Shown: positions 41,713-49,231 of the stretch, piece after piece
Numbering within the stretch: the first letter of the stretch is position 1
How the letters are laid out: every line of letters begins with the position of its first letter
Assembly: GCA_023230525.1 (NCBI GenBank)
Contig: JALNXE010000021.1
Location: 1-51,800, forward strand
DNA: 51,800 nt
Reading direction: 5' to 3'
Source of the DNA: Desulfobulbaceae bacterium
GTDB taxonomy: Bacteria > Desulfobacterota > Desulfobulbia > Desulfobulbales > SURF-16
Made by a program: the position numbers and the translations under genes
Notes under the pieces: generated by a model
What the model was told of the DNA's origin: nothing
The model's input: only the letters and a program-made list of their open reading frames with translations
Database searches by the model: none

Positions 41713-41860
41713 GTTTTTGTCAGGATGCCGTTAGATGAACCAATGGTTTTTTTGCTGCCCTCACTGATCGTTTTAGCATAATTTTTTTCATCTGAAAATA
41801 AAAGGGTGTTTCCCCTGGCGCAATTAATGAATTTCCTGACTTTCTAGGTAGTTTTGCGTG

Positions 41861-41889
41861 TTGACAAGCCCTCCGTATCCCGCTATTTT
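41861..41889 (+). promoter_or_regulatory. Strong sigma-70-type promoter of the methyltransferase gene
   Basis: TTGACA (41861-41866) and TATTTT (41884-41889) with a 17-base spacer. The predicted leader is about 75 bases before the ATG at 41970, which carries an AAGGAGAG ribosome site. Confidence 0.75.
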
Positions 41890-41969
41890 ATCGAGTTATT
41901 AATTTATAATGCCAATTTTCCCTGCGGATAAATGACCTTCAAATAATATTTAGGATAAGGAGAGATTCC

Positions 41970-42866
41970 ATGTCTCAGACGGTATTAGCAATTGCTGAAA
42001 GCATCAACATCATGGGTAAGAGAAGCGGCGGGGCCATGAAAGAGAGAAATCCCGCTCCCGTTCAGGAGATGGCCAAAGAGGAAAGCAAAGCAGGCGCCGC
42101 CTACCTTGATCTCAATATCGGCCCGGCCCGCAAGGACGGCACCGAACTGATGCCCTGGGTGGTTCAGACCGTTGAGGCTGTCACCGATACCCCCCTGTGC
42201 CTGGACACCACCAATGTCGACGCCATGGCCGCAGGTTTCAAAGTGGTGAAGAACAAGGCCAACGCCATCATGAACTCCATCTCCGCCCAGCCGGAGAGAA
42301 TGCAGAAGCTGATCCCGGTTGCCGCCGAGGCGGGCTGCAATGTCATCGCCCTGCTCTGGGGCCCGGAAGGCATGCCCCGTGATTCCAACGAGCGGGCGGC
42401 CATGGCGGTTGACCTGATGATGGCCCTGGCCGAGGCCGGCATCCCCAACGAGAAAATGCTTTTTGATCCCATCGGCACCCCCATCACCCTGGGGGCCGAT
42501 CAGCTCGCCTCAGGCCTTGAGTTCATGAGCATGCTGCAGGATATCGCCCCGGGCGCCGGCTCAACCGTCGGCCTGTCCAATGTGTCCAACGGGGTGGCCG
42601 ATCATCTGCGTAAATACCTTGACCGCACCTATCTGATCATGCTGATGAAGCATGGCATCACCACGGCAATCGTCAACTCCTATGATACGGAACTGATGGC
42701 CATCTGCAAGGGCGAGCGCCCTGAACTGGTGAGCCTGGTGCACGGCATGATGGACGGCAATGATCCCGGCCCGGCAGGGCTCGCCGGTTCAGCGCTGGAG
42801 CATTACAAGACCTACAAGGTTCTCTCCGGCCAGGCCATTTTTTCCGAGTCATGGCTTGAACTGTAA
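41970..42866 (+). CDS. acsE: Methyltetrahydrofolate:corrinoid/iron-sulfur protein methyltransferase
   Basis: A 298-residue pterin-binding TIM barrel of the dihydropteroate-synthase superfamily. 'AESINIMGKRSGGAMKERNP', 'AAYLDLNIGPARKDG', 'PLCLDTTNVDAMAAGF' and 'STVGLSNVSNGVADHLR' align with AcsE of Moorella. It moves the methyl group of methyl-H4folate to the corrinoid Fe-S protein in the Wood-Ljungdahl pathway. Length fits (~262-300). It has its own promoter and terminator, and the other pathway genes are not in view. A related corrinoid methyltransferase role is possible but less likely. Confidence 0.85.
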   Translation: MSQTVLAIAESINIMGKRSGGAMKERNPAPVQEMAKEESKAGAAYLDLNIGPARKDGTELMPWVVQTVEAVTDTPLCLDTTNVDAMAAGFKVVKNKANAIMNSISAQPERMQKLIPVAAEAGCNVIALLWGPEGMPRDSNERAAMAVDLMMALAEAGIPNEKMLFDPIGTPITLGADQLASGLEFMSMLQDIAPGAGSTVGLSNVSNGVADHLRKYLDRTYLIMLMKHGITTAIVNSYDTELMAICKGERPELVSLVHGMMDGNDPGPAGLAGSALEHYKTYKVLSGQAIFSESWLEL

Positions 42867-42899
42867 AAAGAAAGCGGTTTGACGGGAAGGAAAATGCGG

Positions 42900-42925
42900 A
42901 AAGGGGCCTTGACGGCCCCTTTTCT
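42900..42925 (+). terminator. Terminator after acsE
   Basis: AAAGGGGCC (42900-42908) pairs with GGCCCCTTT (42914-42922) around a five-base loop, followed by a short T-rich run. It lies between acsE and the HsdR-N gene. Confidence 0.85.
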
Positions 42926-42950
42926 GTTTGATGTTGCAGGAGAGCAAGCT

Positions 42951-43541
42951 ATGGCTGATATCCCTTTGCATCACATTGTCTATGGTACGTGCACGGATTA
43001 TGTCACCGGTGAAACCCTGACCGACACCGATGATGAACGCATCCGGCAGCAGCTTGCCCGGCTGCTGGTCGAGGAAAAGGGCTACCCGAAAAACGCCCTG
43101 GAGATGCGGCGCAGGATCGAAACCCTGTTCGCCGGGCAGTTTGTCGTGTCAAAGATCGACATTACACTGCACCACAACGGCAGGCGGTGCATGATCATCC
43201 GTTACGCCCCCGGGTCCCTGGTAACCAGGGAGCGGTCCGCCATTGCGGCGGCCAGGGTGCTCGATAAGGAGTACCGAATCCCCCTGGCCGTGGTGACCAA
43301 CGGCCAGGATGCGGAACTGCTTGACACGGAAACCGGCGAGGTGCTCGGCACCGGCCTGGCGGCAATCCCGGCCAGGGCGGAACTGGTTAACATGTTGGAT
43401 AAATTACAGTTTGCCCCATTCAGCGACCAGGCGAAAGGTGAGCGGGAGCTGCGCATTTTAAACGCCTTTGATGTGGAGATCTGCTGTGCCGGGGGGCCAT
43501 GCGCCCTGCCCAGGGCTCCGGAGGGCAGAGGCGGGGATTAA
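42951..43541 (+). CDS. Stand-alone HsdR N-terminal-domain protein
   Basis: A 196-residue soluble protein starting at ATG 42951 behind AGGAG. It matches the N-terminal domain of type I restriction R subunits (HSDR_N): 'DERIRQQLARLLVEEKGYP', 'MIIRYAPGSLVTRERSAIAA' and 'IPLAVVTNGQDAELLDT'. The PD-(D/E)xK region is visible as 'VSKIDITL', but the usual ExK/VECK segment is replaced by 'MIIRYAPG', so nuclease activity is doubtful. No helicase, M or S subunit is present. It lies just after acsE and is probably expressed by partial read-through. Such small proteins recur in Desulfobacterota; their role is not established to my knowledge. Cysteines near the C-terminus ('IEICCAGGPC'-like) are notable. 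Confidence 0.75.
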   Translation: MADIPLHHIVYGTCTDYVTGETLTDTDDERIRQQLARLLVEEKGYPKNALEMRRRIETLFAGQFVVSKIDITLHHNGRRCMIIRYAPGSLVTRERSAIAAARVLDKEYRIPLAVVTNGQDAELLDTETGEVLGTGLAAIPARAELVNMLDKLQFAPFSDQAKGERELRILNAFDVEICCAGGPCALPRAPEGRGGD

Positions 43542-43895
43542 ATAAAAGGGCTTTATTTGAAGTTCTTAGGCCATGGCCTCGTAAAAAACCTTGCAACGAG
43601 ACCGGGCAACACGATACTGTACAAAACTTCCCGGCGCCAGCAGGGGCGGGTTTTATCCCCGCCCGCTGAAATGGCTCTTGCCTTGAGCAGTAATGCCGGG
43701 GAGGTTAAGGTTTTTTTACCCTCAAGGGGTATAAATGCGAAACAGCCAAATAAGATGAACGCGTAAAAAGTCTGTTTTCACCACAGAGAACACAGAGGAA
43801 ATGTTTTTATTTTCAGCAAGTTATCTCTGTGGGCTTTGTGCTCTCTGTGGTCAATTTTTAGTTTTTACGGATTCATCAAATAACGGAGAAAGCAG
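43542..43895. other. Intergenic region containing family 1 repeat copy 2
   Basis: A 354-base gap between the HsdR-N and DAHP synthase genes. The right part is the palindromic repeat at 43762-43870; the left part holds no supported gene. The segment 'CAAGGGGTATAAATGCGAA' (43724-43742) recalls 'CAAGGGGCATAAATACGAA' beside repeat copy 1 (2278-2296), so the duplicated unit may extend beyond the palindrome. Confidence 0.6.
43762..43870. repeat. Dispersed palindromic repeat, family 1, copy 2
   Basis: Reverse-orientation copy of 2155-2280. Arms are 'TTCACCACAGAGAACACAGA' and 'GTGCTCTCTGTGGTCAATTT'; the outer flanks 'TAAAAAGTCTGTTTT' and 'TTTTTAGTTTTTACGG' also match the first copy. It lies directly upstream of the DAHP synthase gene and may affect its leader. 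Confidence 0.85.
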
Positions 43896-45233
43896 ATGTC
43901 TGAGTGGACGAAATCAAGCTGGCAGAAGTTTACCGCATTACAACAACCAAAATGGCCTGACCAGAAGGCTTACCAGGAGGCCGTTGATACCATTGCCAAA
44001 TTGCCGCCCCTGGTTTTTGCCGGCGAAATCAGGGATCTGAAAAAACAGCTCGCCGCTGCGGTGGAGGGCAAGGCCTTTCTGCTCCAGGGCGGTGACTGCG
44101 CCGAGGATTTTACCCACTGCACCGCCCCGGCCATCAGGGATTTGTTGAAGGTCATTTTGCAGATGGCCGTTATTCTCAGCTATGCGGGCGGCAAACCGGT
44201 GATCAAGGTGGGACGCATGGCCGGCCAGTATGCCAAGCCCCGTTCCGCGGACACGGAAATGGTCAACGGCAAGGAAATCTCCAGTTACCGGGGTGATATG
44301 GTCAACAGCTTTGAGCCCAACGAGGAGGCGCGCCGTCCTGATCCCCAGCGCATGGTCAAGGGCTATTACCTGGCGGCCGCCACCATGAACCTTACCCGGG
44401 CCTTCACCAAGGGTGGCTATGCCGCCCTGCACCGGGTACATGCCTGGAACGACGAGTTTGTCAAGTCATCGCCCATGGGCCGCTCCTATGAGCGGCTGGC
44501 CCGCAACATTGATCAGGCCCTGCATTTCATGGAGGTCATCGGCATCAATACCGACGTTCCCCAGCTGAACCAGGCCATGTTTTATGTCTCCCACGAGGCG
44601 TTGCTCCTTGGTTACGAAGAGGCGCTGACCCGCCAGGATTCCATCACCGGGGGCTGGTATGACTGCAGCGCCCATATGGTGTGGATCGGCGACCGGACCA
44701 GGCAGCTGGACGGGGCCCATGTGGAGTTCCTGCGCGGTGTCTTGAACCCCATCGGCATAAAGGTCGGCCCCAAGCACGACATCAGTGTGATCAAAAAGCT
44801 GATTGCCAGGCTTAATCCGGAAAATGAGCCGGGCAGAATAACCCTGATCACCCGTTTCGGCGCCAAGGATGTGGATAAATATCTGCCGTCCCTGATCCGG
44901 GAGATTAAAAAAGAAGGCTCTAAGGTGGTGTGGAGCTGTGATCCCATGCACGGCAACACCTATACCGCCGAAACCGGCCACAAGACGAGAAACTTTGATG
45001 AGATTCTCCACGAACTGCAATGTTTCTTTGAAATCCACTGGGCCGAGGGGTCCATCCCCGGCGGCGTGCATTTCGAACTCACCGGTGATAATGTCACCGA
45101 ATGCACCGGCGGCGGGAGAAATATTCTTGACCAGCATCTGCAGCAGAACTATCTGACCAACTGCGATCCCCGCCTGAATGCCGAACAGAGCCTGGAACTC
45201 GCTTTCCAGCTGGCGGAGATGATTCGCAGCTGA
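43896..45233 (+). CDS. Class II (plant-type) DAHP synthase
   Basis: A 445-residue enzyme condensing phosphoenolpyruvate and erythrose 4-phosphate, the first step of the shikimate pathway. Motifs of the type II family are clear: 'SWQKFTALQQPKWPD', 'AFLLQGGDCAEDF' (metal Cys), 'VGRMAGQYAKPRS', 'RGDMVNSFEP', 'AHMVWIGDRTRQLDGAHVEF', 'GPKHDISV' and 'WSCDPMHGNT'. Length is standard (~440-475). A GGAG site precedes the ATG. It is transcribed alone behind a palindromic repeat and ends at a strong terminator. Feedback control cannot be judged by eye. Confidence 0.97.
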   Translation: MSEWTKSSWQKFTALQQPKWPDQKAYQEAVDTIAKLPPLVFAGEIRDLKKQLAAAVEGKAFLLQGGDCAEDFTHCTAPAIRDLLKVILQMAVILSYAGGKPVIKVGRMAGQYAKPRSADTEMVNGKEISSYRGDMVNSFEPNEEARRPDPQRMVKGYYLAAATMNLTRAFTKGGYAALHRVHAWNDEFVKSSPMGRSYERLARNIDQALHFMEVIGINTDVPQLNQAMFYVSHEALLLGYEEALTRQDSITGGWYDCSAHMVWIGDRTRQLDGAHVEFLRGVLNPIGIKVGPKHDISVIKKLIARLNPENEPGRITLITRFGAKDVDKYLPSLIREIKKEGSKVVWSCDPMHGNTYTAETGHKTRNFDEILHELQCFFEIHWAEGSIPGGVHFELTGDNVTECTGGGRNILDQHLQQNYLTNCDPRLNAEQSLELAFQLAEMIRS

Positions 45234-45264
45234 AAATTTTCAGGCTGAATTTATTTCACCCCCG

Positions 45265-45298
45265 GCGGCTATGACAAAAGGTTGTAGCCGCTTTTTTT
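45265..45298 (+). terminator. Rho-independent terminator of the DAHP synthase gene
   Basis: GCGGCTA (45265-45271) pairs with TAGCCGC (45285-45291), followed by seven T, 32 bases after the stop codon. Confidence 0.9.
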
Positions 45299-45415
45299 AT
45301 ATTTTTTGAGTAATTTTACCCAAAATGTGCTAAGAATATGCTCGACCTCTGTGCTACGGTGTAGCAATGGCTACGTTTGTTAAGATCGGCAAAGCAAAAA
45401 AAATACTGGTACGTC

Positions 45416-45784
45416 ATGGATAAACTTGAATTTGCTAAAGCGCGCAAGCAGCTGGCGAAAACCCAGAAGGAGCTGTCCACTCTCCTCGGCGTCTCACTGA
45501 AGGCCATCCACAGTTATGAGCAGGGCTGGCGGACCATCCCTTCCCATATCCAGCGGCAGATATTCTTTCTGCTGTCCAGTCAGCGGCGGCAGGATAAGAA
45601 TCGCAAGCCGTGCTGGGAGAGAAAGAACTGTGACCGCAAGGAGCAATGCCCGGCCTGGGAATTCCAGGCCGGCCATCTTTGCTGGTTCATCTGCGGCACC
45701 TTGTGTGAGTGCACCAGTGAAAAAGGCTGCCGGGAAAAGCTGAAGATCTGCCAGGAATGCGATGTGCTGACCTCGCTTTTCTGA
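45416..45784 (+). CDS. HTH / two-CW domain protein
   Basis: A 122-residue protein; ATG 45416 opens a helix-turn-helix of the XRE type (~1-55; 'LAKTQKELSTLLGVSLKAIH', 'SYEQGWRTIP'). The C-terminal ~65 residues hold 13 cysteines with two Cys-Trp pairs ('KPCWERKNCDRKEQCPAW', 'HLCWFICGTLCE'), the signature of two-CW domain proteins found in Desulfobacterota, followed by 'KICQECD'. It may be a redox- or metal-responsive DNA-binding regulator; ligand and targets are unknown. It converges with the YkgJ-type gene with six bases between. Confidence 0.85.
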   Translation: MDKLEFAKARKQLAKTQKELSTLLGVSLKAIHSYEQGWRTIPSHIQRQIFFLLSSQRRQDKNRKPCWERKNCDRKEQCPAWEFQAGHLCWFICGTLCECTSEKGCREKLKICQECDVLTSLF

Positions 45785-45790
45785 GGTCAA

Positions 45791-46393
45791 TCAGCAGAAA
45801 TTGAATACGGGCGGGCCTTTGACCATCATCTCGGCCAGGGTCATTCTGACTTTCGGCAGGATGCGCCGTTTGGGCCCCAGCCAATCCATTTCGATTTCGA
45901 CCAGCTTCTGATACATTTTCGTCCGGTCAAGATGGGGTATGTGCTCTTGTCCGGCCACGATTTCCTGGCAGCGGAAGCAGCCGGGAAATTCCAGCCGTTT
46001 GCCATCCGGCCTGATCATGGCGGAGGGGACGCCGTGCAGACGGCAGATCATCATGCGGTGGGGATACAGGGCGCAGAGGCCATCCTCATTGATGGGGCAC
46101 ATGAGATTCGGCCGTTCCTCCCTGGCCAGCATGATTTGGCTCTGTCGGACATACTCCCCGGCCCTGGCCATAAACCTCTCTCTTCTCTCCTCCGTAAGCT
46201 GCTGCAGGCCCTCCCACAGATAGGCCCATTCGCTGTAAGTGTGATGCTGGAAATAGCTGTCACAGCAGTTGTCCGGGCAGCCGGCGCAGGAAAAATGCAG
46301 GCCCTGCGCCAGGGCATCATAGGCCGTTTCCATCTCGCTGTAGAGTGCCGCTAGCCGGCGGGAAATGTCGGCCGGTAAAATTTCTGGATTCAT
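45791..46393 (-). CDS. YkgJ-type cysteine-cluster protein
   Basis: A 200-residue soluble protein with a CX2CX3CC cluster ('FSCAGCPDNCCDS', ~34-46) and later cysteines in 'PNLMCPINEDGLCALY' (~97-112), 'MMICRLHGVP' and 'FPGCFRCQE'. The order is that of YkgJ-family putative metal/Fe-S proteins (zinc- or iron-chelating domain), here with extended linkers. The function of the family is not established. It faces the two-CW gene, both Cys-rich, which might reflect a shared metal or redox theme. Confidence 0.85.
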   Translation of the reverse strand: MNPEILPADISRRLAALYSEMETAYDALAQGLHFSCAGCPDNCCDSYFQHHTYSEWAYLWEGLQQLTEERRERFMARAGEYVRQSQIMLAREERPNLMCPINEDGLCALYPHRMMICRLHGVPSAMIRPDGKRLEFPGCFRCQEIVAGQEHIPHLDRTKMYQKLVEIEMDWLGPKRRILPKVRMTLAEMMVKGPPVFNFC

Positions 46394-46440
46394 TGCCTTT
46401 CCTTAGTTTGAGGACCGCAGGTTGTTCAGGTTATTAGACT

Positions 46441-46520
46441 GTAGTCTGTCAGGTGTTTGGCGGGGTGCGAAATAAGCGGGATTTTGCTGACAGACGAAAC
46501 ACCTATAAACTAAACACCTG
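46441..46520. repeat. Dispersed repeat family 2, copy 2
   Basis: GTAGTCTGTCAGGTGTTT (46441-46458) also occurs, nearly identical, at 8407-8423. Here CAGGTGTTT pairs with AAACACCTG (46512-46520), and GTCTGTCAG (46444-46452) pairs with CTGACAGAC (46487-46495), giving two alternative stems. It lies in the 243-base gap between divergent YkgJ and phosphomannomutase genes, so it might also act on their promoters. Confidence 0.6.
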
Positions 46521-46636
46521 AGAAGTTACTGTTCTTGCGTCTTTCAAATTGACAAGCCGGCCCTGATAATGGTCAATTAACATTCTTGTGTCAATTTTTT
46601 CCTTATTTCCCGATCTTTTTTTACAGGAGTAACCAC

Positions 46637-47989
46637 ATGACAGAGTATCTTGCCTGTTTCAAGGCCTATGATATCCGCGGCCGGGTGCCGGACGAGCTGG
46701 ATGCAGAGCTTGCCTTTCGCATCGGCCAGGCCTATGCCGTTTGTTTCAAGCCGCGGCGGATGGCCATCGGCCATGATATCCGCCTCTCCGGGCCTGCTTT
46801 GGCCGGGGCCCTGGCTGAAGGCTTTCTTGCCGCAGGCGTGGATGTGGTTGATCTGGGACTGTGCGGTACCGAGGAGATCTATTTCGCCGCCTTCAACCTG
46901 GAGGTGGATGGCGGCATTATCGTTACCGCCAGCCACAATCCGGCGGATTACAACGGCATGAAGCTGGTGCGGAAAGGGGCGGTGCCGGTGAGCGGCGATA
47001 CCGGCCTGCGGGATATTGAACGGCTTGCCGCCGCCGGATTCAAGGCCACCACCGCAGCAGGGCGCGGGCGGATGGGGCAAATCAATAACCAGCGGGCCTA
47101 TATCGACCATCTGCTCACCTATGTGGACCCTGCGGCCCTAAAACCGCTCAAAATTGTGGTCAACGCAGGCAACGGCTGCGCCGGGCCGGTCATTGATCTG
47201 CTGGAAAGTGCGCTGCCCTTTGCCTTTATCAAGCTTTTCCACGATCCGGACGGCACGTTTCCGAACGGCGTGCCCAACCCGCTGCTGCCGGAAAACCGGG
47301 CGATCACCAGCCGGGCCGTGCTGGAGCAGGGGGCGGACCTGGGCCTGGCCTGGGACGGGGATTTTGACCGCTGTTTCTTCTTTGATGAACAGGGCGCCTT
47401 TATCGAGGGCTATTACATTGTCGGCCTGCTGGCCCAGGCCATGCTGGCCAAGACCCCCGGCGCGAAAATTATCCATGATCCCCGCCTGGTCTGGAATACC
47501 CGGGAACTGGTGGCCGAGGCGGGCGGGGAGGCGGTGATGAGCAAGACCGGCCACGCCTTCATCAAGGAGCGGATGCGGGCGGAAGATGCCCTCTACGGCG
47601 GCGAGATGAGCGCCCATCATTATTTCCGCGATTTTGCCTACTGCGACTCCGGCATGATTCCCTGGCTGCTGGTGGCCGAGCTGCTGAGCAGAACCGGCCG
47701 GCGGCTCTCCGAACTCATCGCCGACCGGCAGGCCGCCTTTCCGGTGAGCGGGGAGATCAACCGCCGGGTCACCGACCCGGACGCGGTGATTGCCAGGATA
47801 GAAAAGGGCTTCAGCCAGGAATGCCCGGACCGGGATTATACCGATGGGCTGAGCATGAGCTGCGGCAAATATCGCTTCAACGTCCGCAAATCCAACACCG
47901 AACCCCTGCTGCGGCTCAATGTGGAAACCAGGGGGGACCGTGAGCTGCTGGCGCGGAAAACCGCGGAATTGCTTGCGCTAATAGCTTGA
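46637..47989 (+). CDS. Phosphomannomutase/phosphoglucomutase
   Basis: A 450-residue alpha-D-phosphohexomutase interconverting hexose 6- and 1-phosphates for sugar-nucleotide synthesis (GDP-mannose, UDP-glucose). The four signature loops are intact: phosphoserine 'VTASHNPADYNGMKLV' (~97-112), metal site 'WDGDFDRCFFFDE' (~238-250), sugar loop 'GGEMSAHHYFRD' (~321-332) and phosphate loop 'RKSNTEPLLRLNVE' (~417-430). ATG 46637 follows AGGAG. It could supply donor sugar for the GT4 enzyme at 26.1 kb. Transcribed alone. No symbol given because manB/pmm/algC names depend on specificity. Confidence 0.95.
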   Translation: MTEYLACFKAYDIRGRVPDELDAELAFRIGQAYAVCFKPRRMAIGHDIRLSGPALAGALAEGFLAAGVDVVDLGLCGTEEIYFAAFNLEVDGGIIVTASHNPADYNGMKLVRKGAVPVSGDTGLRDIERLAAAGFKATTAAGRGRMGQINNQRAYIDHLLTYVDPAALKPLKIVVNAGNGCAGPVIDLLESALPFAFIKLFHDPDGTFPNGVPNPLLPENRAITSRAVLEQGADLGLAWDGDFDRCFFFDEQGAFIEGYYIVGLLAQAMLAKTPGAKIIHDPRLVWNTRELVAEAGGEAVMSKTGHAFIKERMRAEDALYGGEMSAHHYFRDFAYCDSGMIPWLLVAELLSRTGRRLSELIADRQAAFPVSGEINRRVTDPDAVIARIEKGFSQECPDRDYTDGLSMSCGKYRFNVRKSNTEPLLRLNVETRGDRELLARKTAELLALIA

Positions 47990-48394
47990 CAGAAGGAACT
48001 TACTCGCCTTTCTACATCGACAAAGTCAGATGGAACCCCCGCCACAATCCCTCACAATTCAAATAGTTGTAGAGCGGAAAAATCGAATTTTTTCCAAATC
48101 CTGGAGAGATAAAATTGATCAATGGGGAATTTTACCGGAATAAGTAAACGCATCGAGGCAACATTATATTCAATACAAAAAATACCGTCTCCTCTATACA
48201 TCAGGTAATTTAAATGATAGGCTGATATTACCTGATAATAAACGCTAACTATGGGTTAGAAAGAGACCAGCGAGCACTCGCATTTTTCGGCGCAACGCAA
48301 TGATCATTGCTGCCGGAAACAAATAGCCGAGGGTGGGTTGGGCTTTTTTATCCTAACGTTGGTATGGAATCTATTGCAAAAATAGGAGGAAAAA
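47990..48394. other. Gene-free AT-rich gap with inverted repeat
   Basis: About 400 bases between the mutase and the small lipoprotein gene. The clearest feature is the inverted repeat at 48201-48237 (ATCAGGTAAT ... ATTACCTGAT, 17-base spacer). ATCAGGTAA recurs once after the lipoprotein gene at 48831-48839. No promoter or gene is clear otherwise; the next gene has AGGAGG before its ATG. Confidence 0.5.
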
Positions 48395-48817
48395 ATGAAG
48401 AATTATTTTATCGCGTTATTGGCTATTGGACTTTTGAGCGTTGTTGCATGCACACCAAAAGGCAATCCCGTTGCCGAAAAAGCAGCCATAGACTCAGCCC
48501 AAAGATGGTTGGAGCAGGTAGACCTCGGAAAATATGGAGAAAGCTGGGATGAGGCTGCCGAATATTTTAAATCATCTATAAGTAAGGACAAATGGCAACA
48601 AACTCTTGAAAGTGCCAGAGGGCCATTAGGAGAAGCACTTTCTCGAGAACTCGTATCCAAGCAATTTGCGACATCATCCCCCGGGGCACCGGATGGGGAG
48701 TATGTAGTGATCCAGTATAAAACGTCTTTCGAGAATAAAAAAAATGCCATCGAAACAATTACTCCGACGTTGGATAAGGATGGTAAATGGAGAGTTTCAG
48801 GCTATAACATCAAATAG
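48395..48817 (+). CDS. DUF4019-like lipoprotein
   Basis: A 140-residue lipoprotein (hydrophobic 5-18, lipobox 'SVVAC', Cys19). The body ('AIDSAQRWLEQVDLGKYGES', 'DGEYVVIQYKTSFENKKNAI', 'DKDGKWRVSGYNIK') matches the DUF4019 pattern, a small NTF2/cystatin-like fold in envelope proteins of unknown function. AGGAGG precedes the ATG. It is more AT-rich than the flanking mutase and IDH genes and stands alone between AT-rich spacers, so it may be recently acquired; DUF4019 genes are often seen in mobile or cassette settings. No attC-like site could be confirmed here. Confidence 0.85.
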   Translation: MKNYFIALLAIGLLSVVACTPKGNPVAEKAAIDSAQRWLEQVDLGKYGESWDEAAEYFKSSISKDKWQQTLESARGPLGEALSRELVSKQFATSSPGAPDGEYVVIQYKTSFENKKNAIETITPTLDKDGKWRVSGYNIK

Positions 48818-49231
48818 TTAAGTTTTACATAATCAGGTAAGGGAGGACTTTCAAGTTGCGGGAATTGAGGTCGGCCGTCAATTATGGACGCTCAATCTAC
48901 TGAAATAGTCTTTTGGTTCCGGTGAAGTTCCGGGGGCATGGTATTTAATTTAAAAAAAAAAGCTGCGGTCAAACCCCGGTTCGCAAGTTCAAATACGGAA
49001 AAATGGATTATGCCGGACATCAGGTGAAAAAAGCTCCAGGCCGGGAATAACGCAGCAAAAGTCTCCAACAACGGCAGACAGTCCGCTATACAGTACCGGC
49101 AATGTGCTGAAAAGGGTGCCTCCTTTTTGACCGGAACAAACTGTGCCGGGGTTCCGGAAGCTGCACGTCATCGGGATTACCTGCTCGTTTTCCTCGGTGA
49201 AGCGAGAAAACGAGCAGGCCCGCATTGATTT
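48818..49231. other. Gene-free gap with IDH 3' hairpin
   Basis: About 410 bases between the convergent lipoprotein and IDH genes. It holds the hairpin at 49180-49218 and otherwise no supported gene, promoter or repeat. Confidence 0.55.
49180..49218 (-). terminator. Hairpin after the isocitrate dehydrogenase gene
   Basis: CCTGCTCGTTTT (49180-49191) is exactly complementary to AAAACGAGCAGG (49207-49218), and the spacer adds CTCG/CGAG, making a long near-perfect stem 14 bases after the IDH stop. The A/T-rich stem ends would give a weak U-run. Confidence 0.6.

Noticed and set aside
48240..48370. attC-like cores (CTAAC/GTTAG) before the DUF4019-like gene
   Set aside because: The cores are only 15 bases apart or lack pairing L boxes; no consistent attC fold could be drawn.
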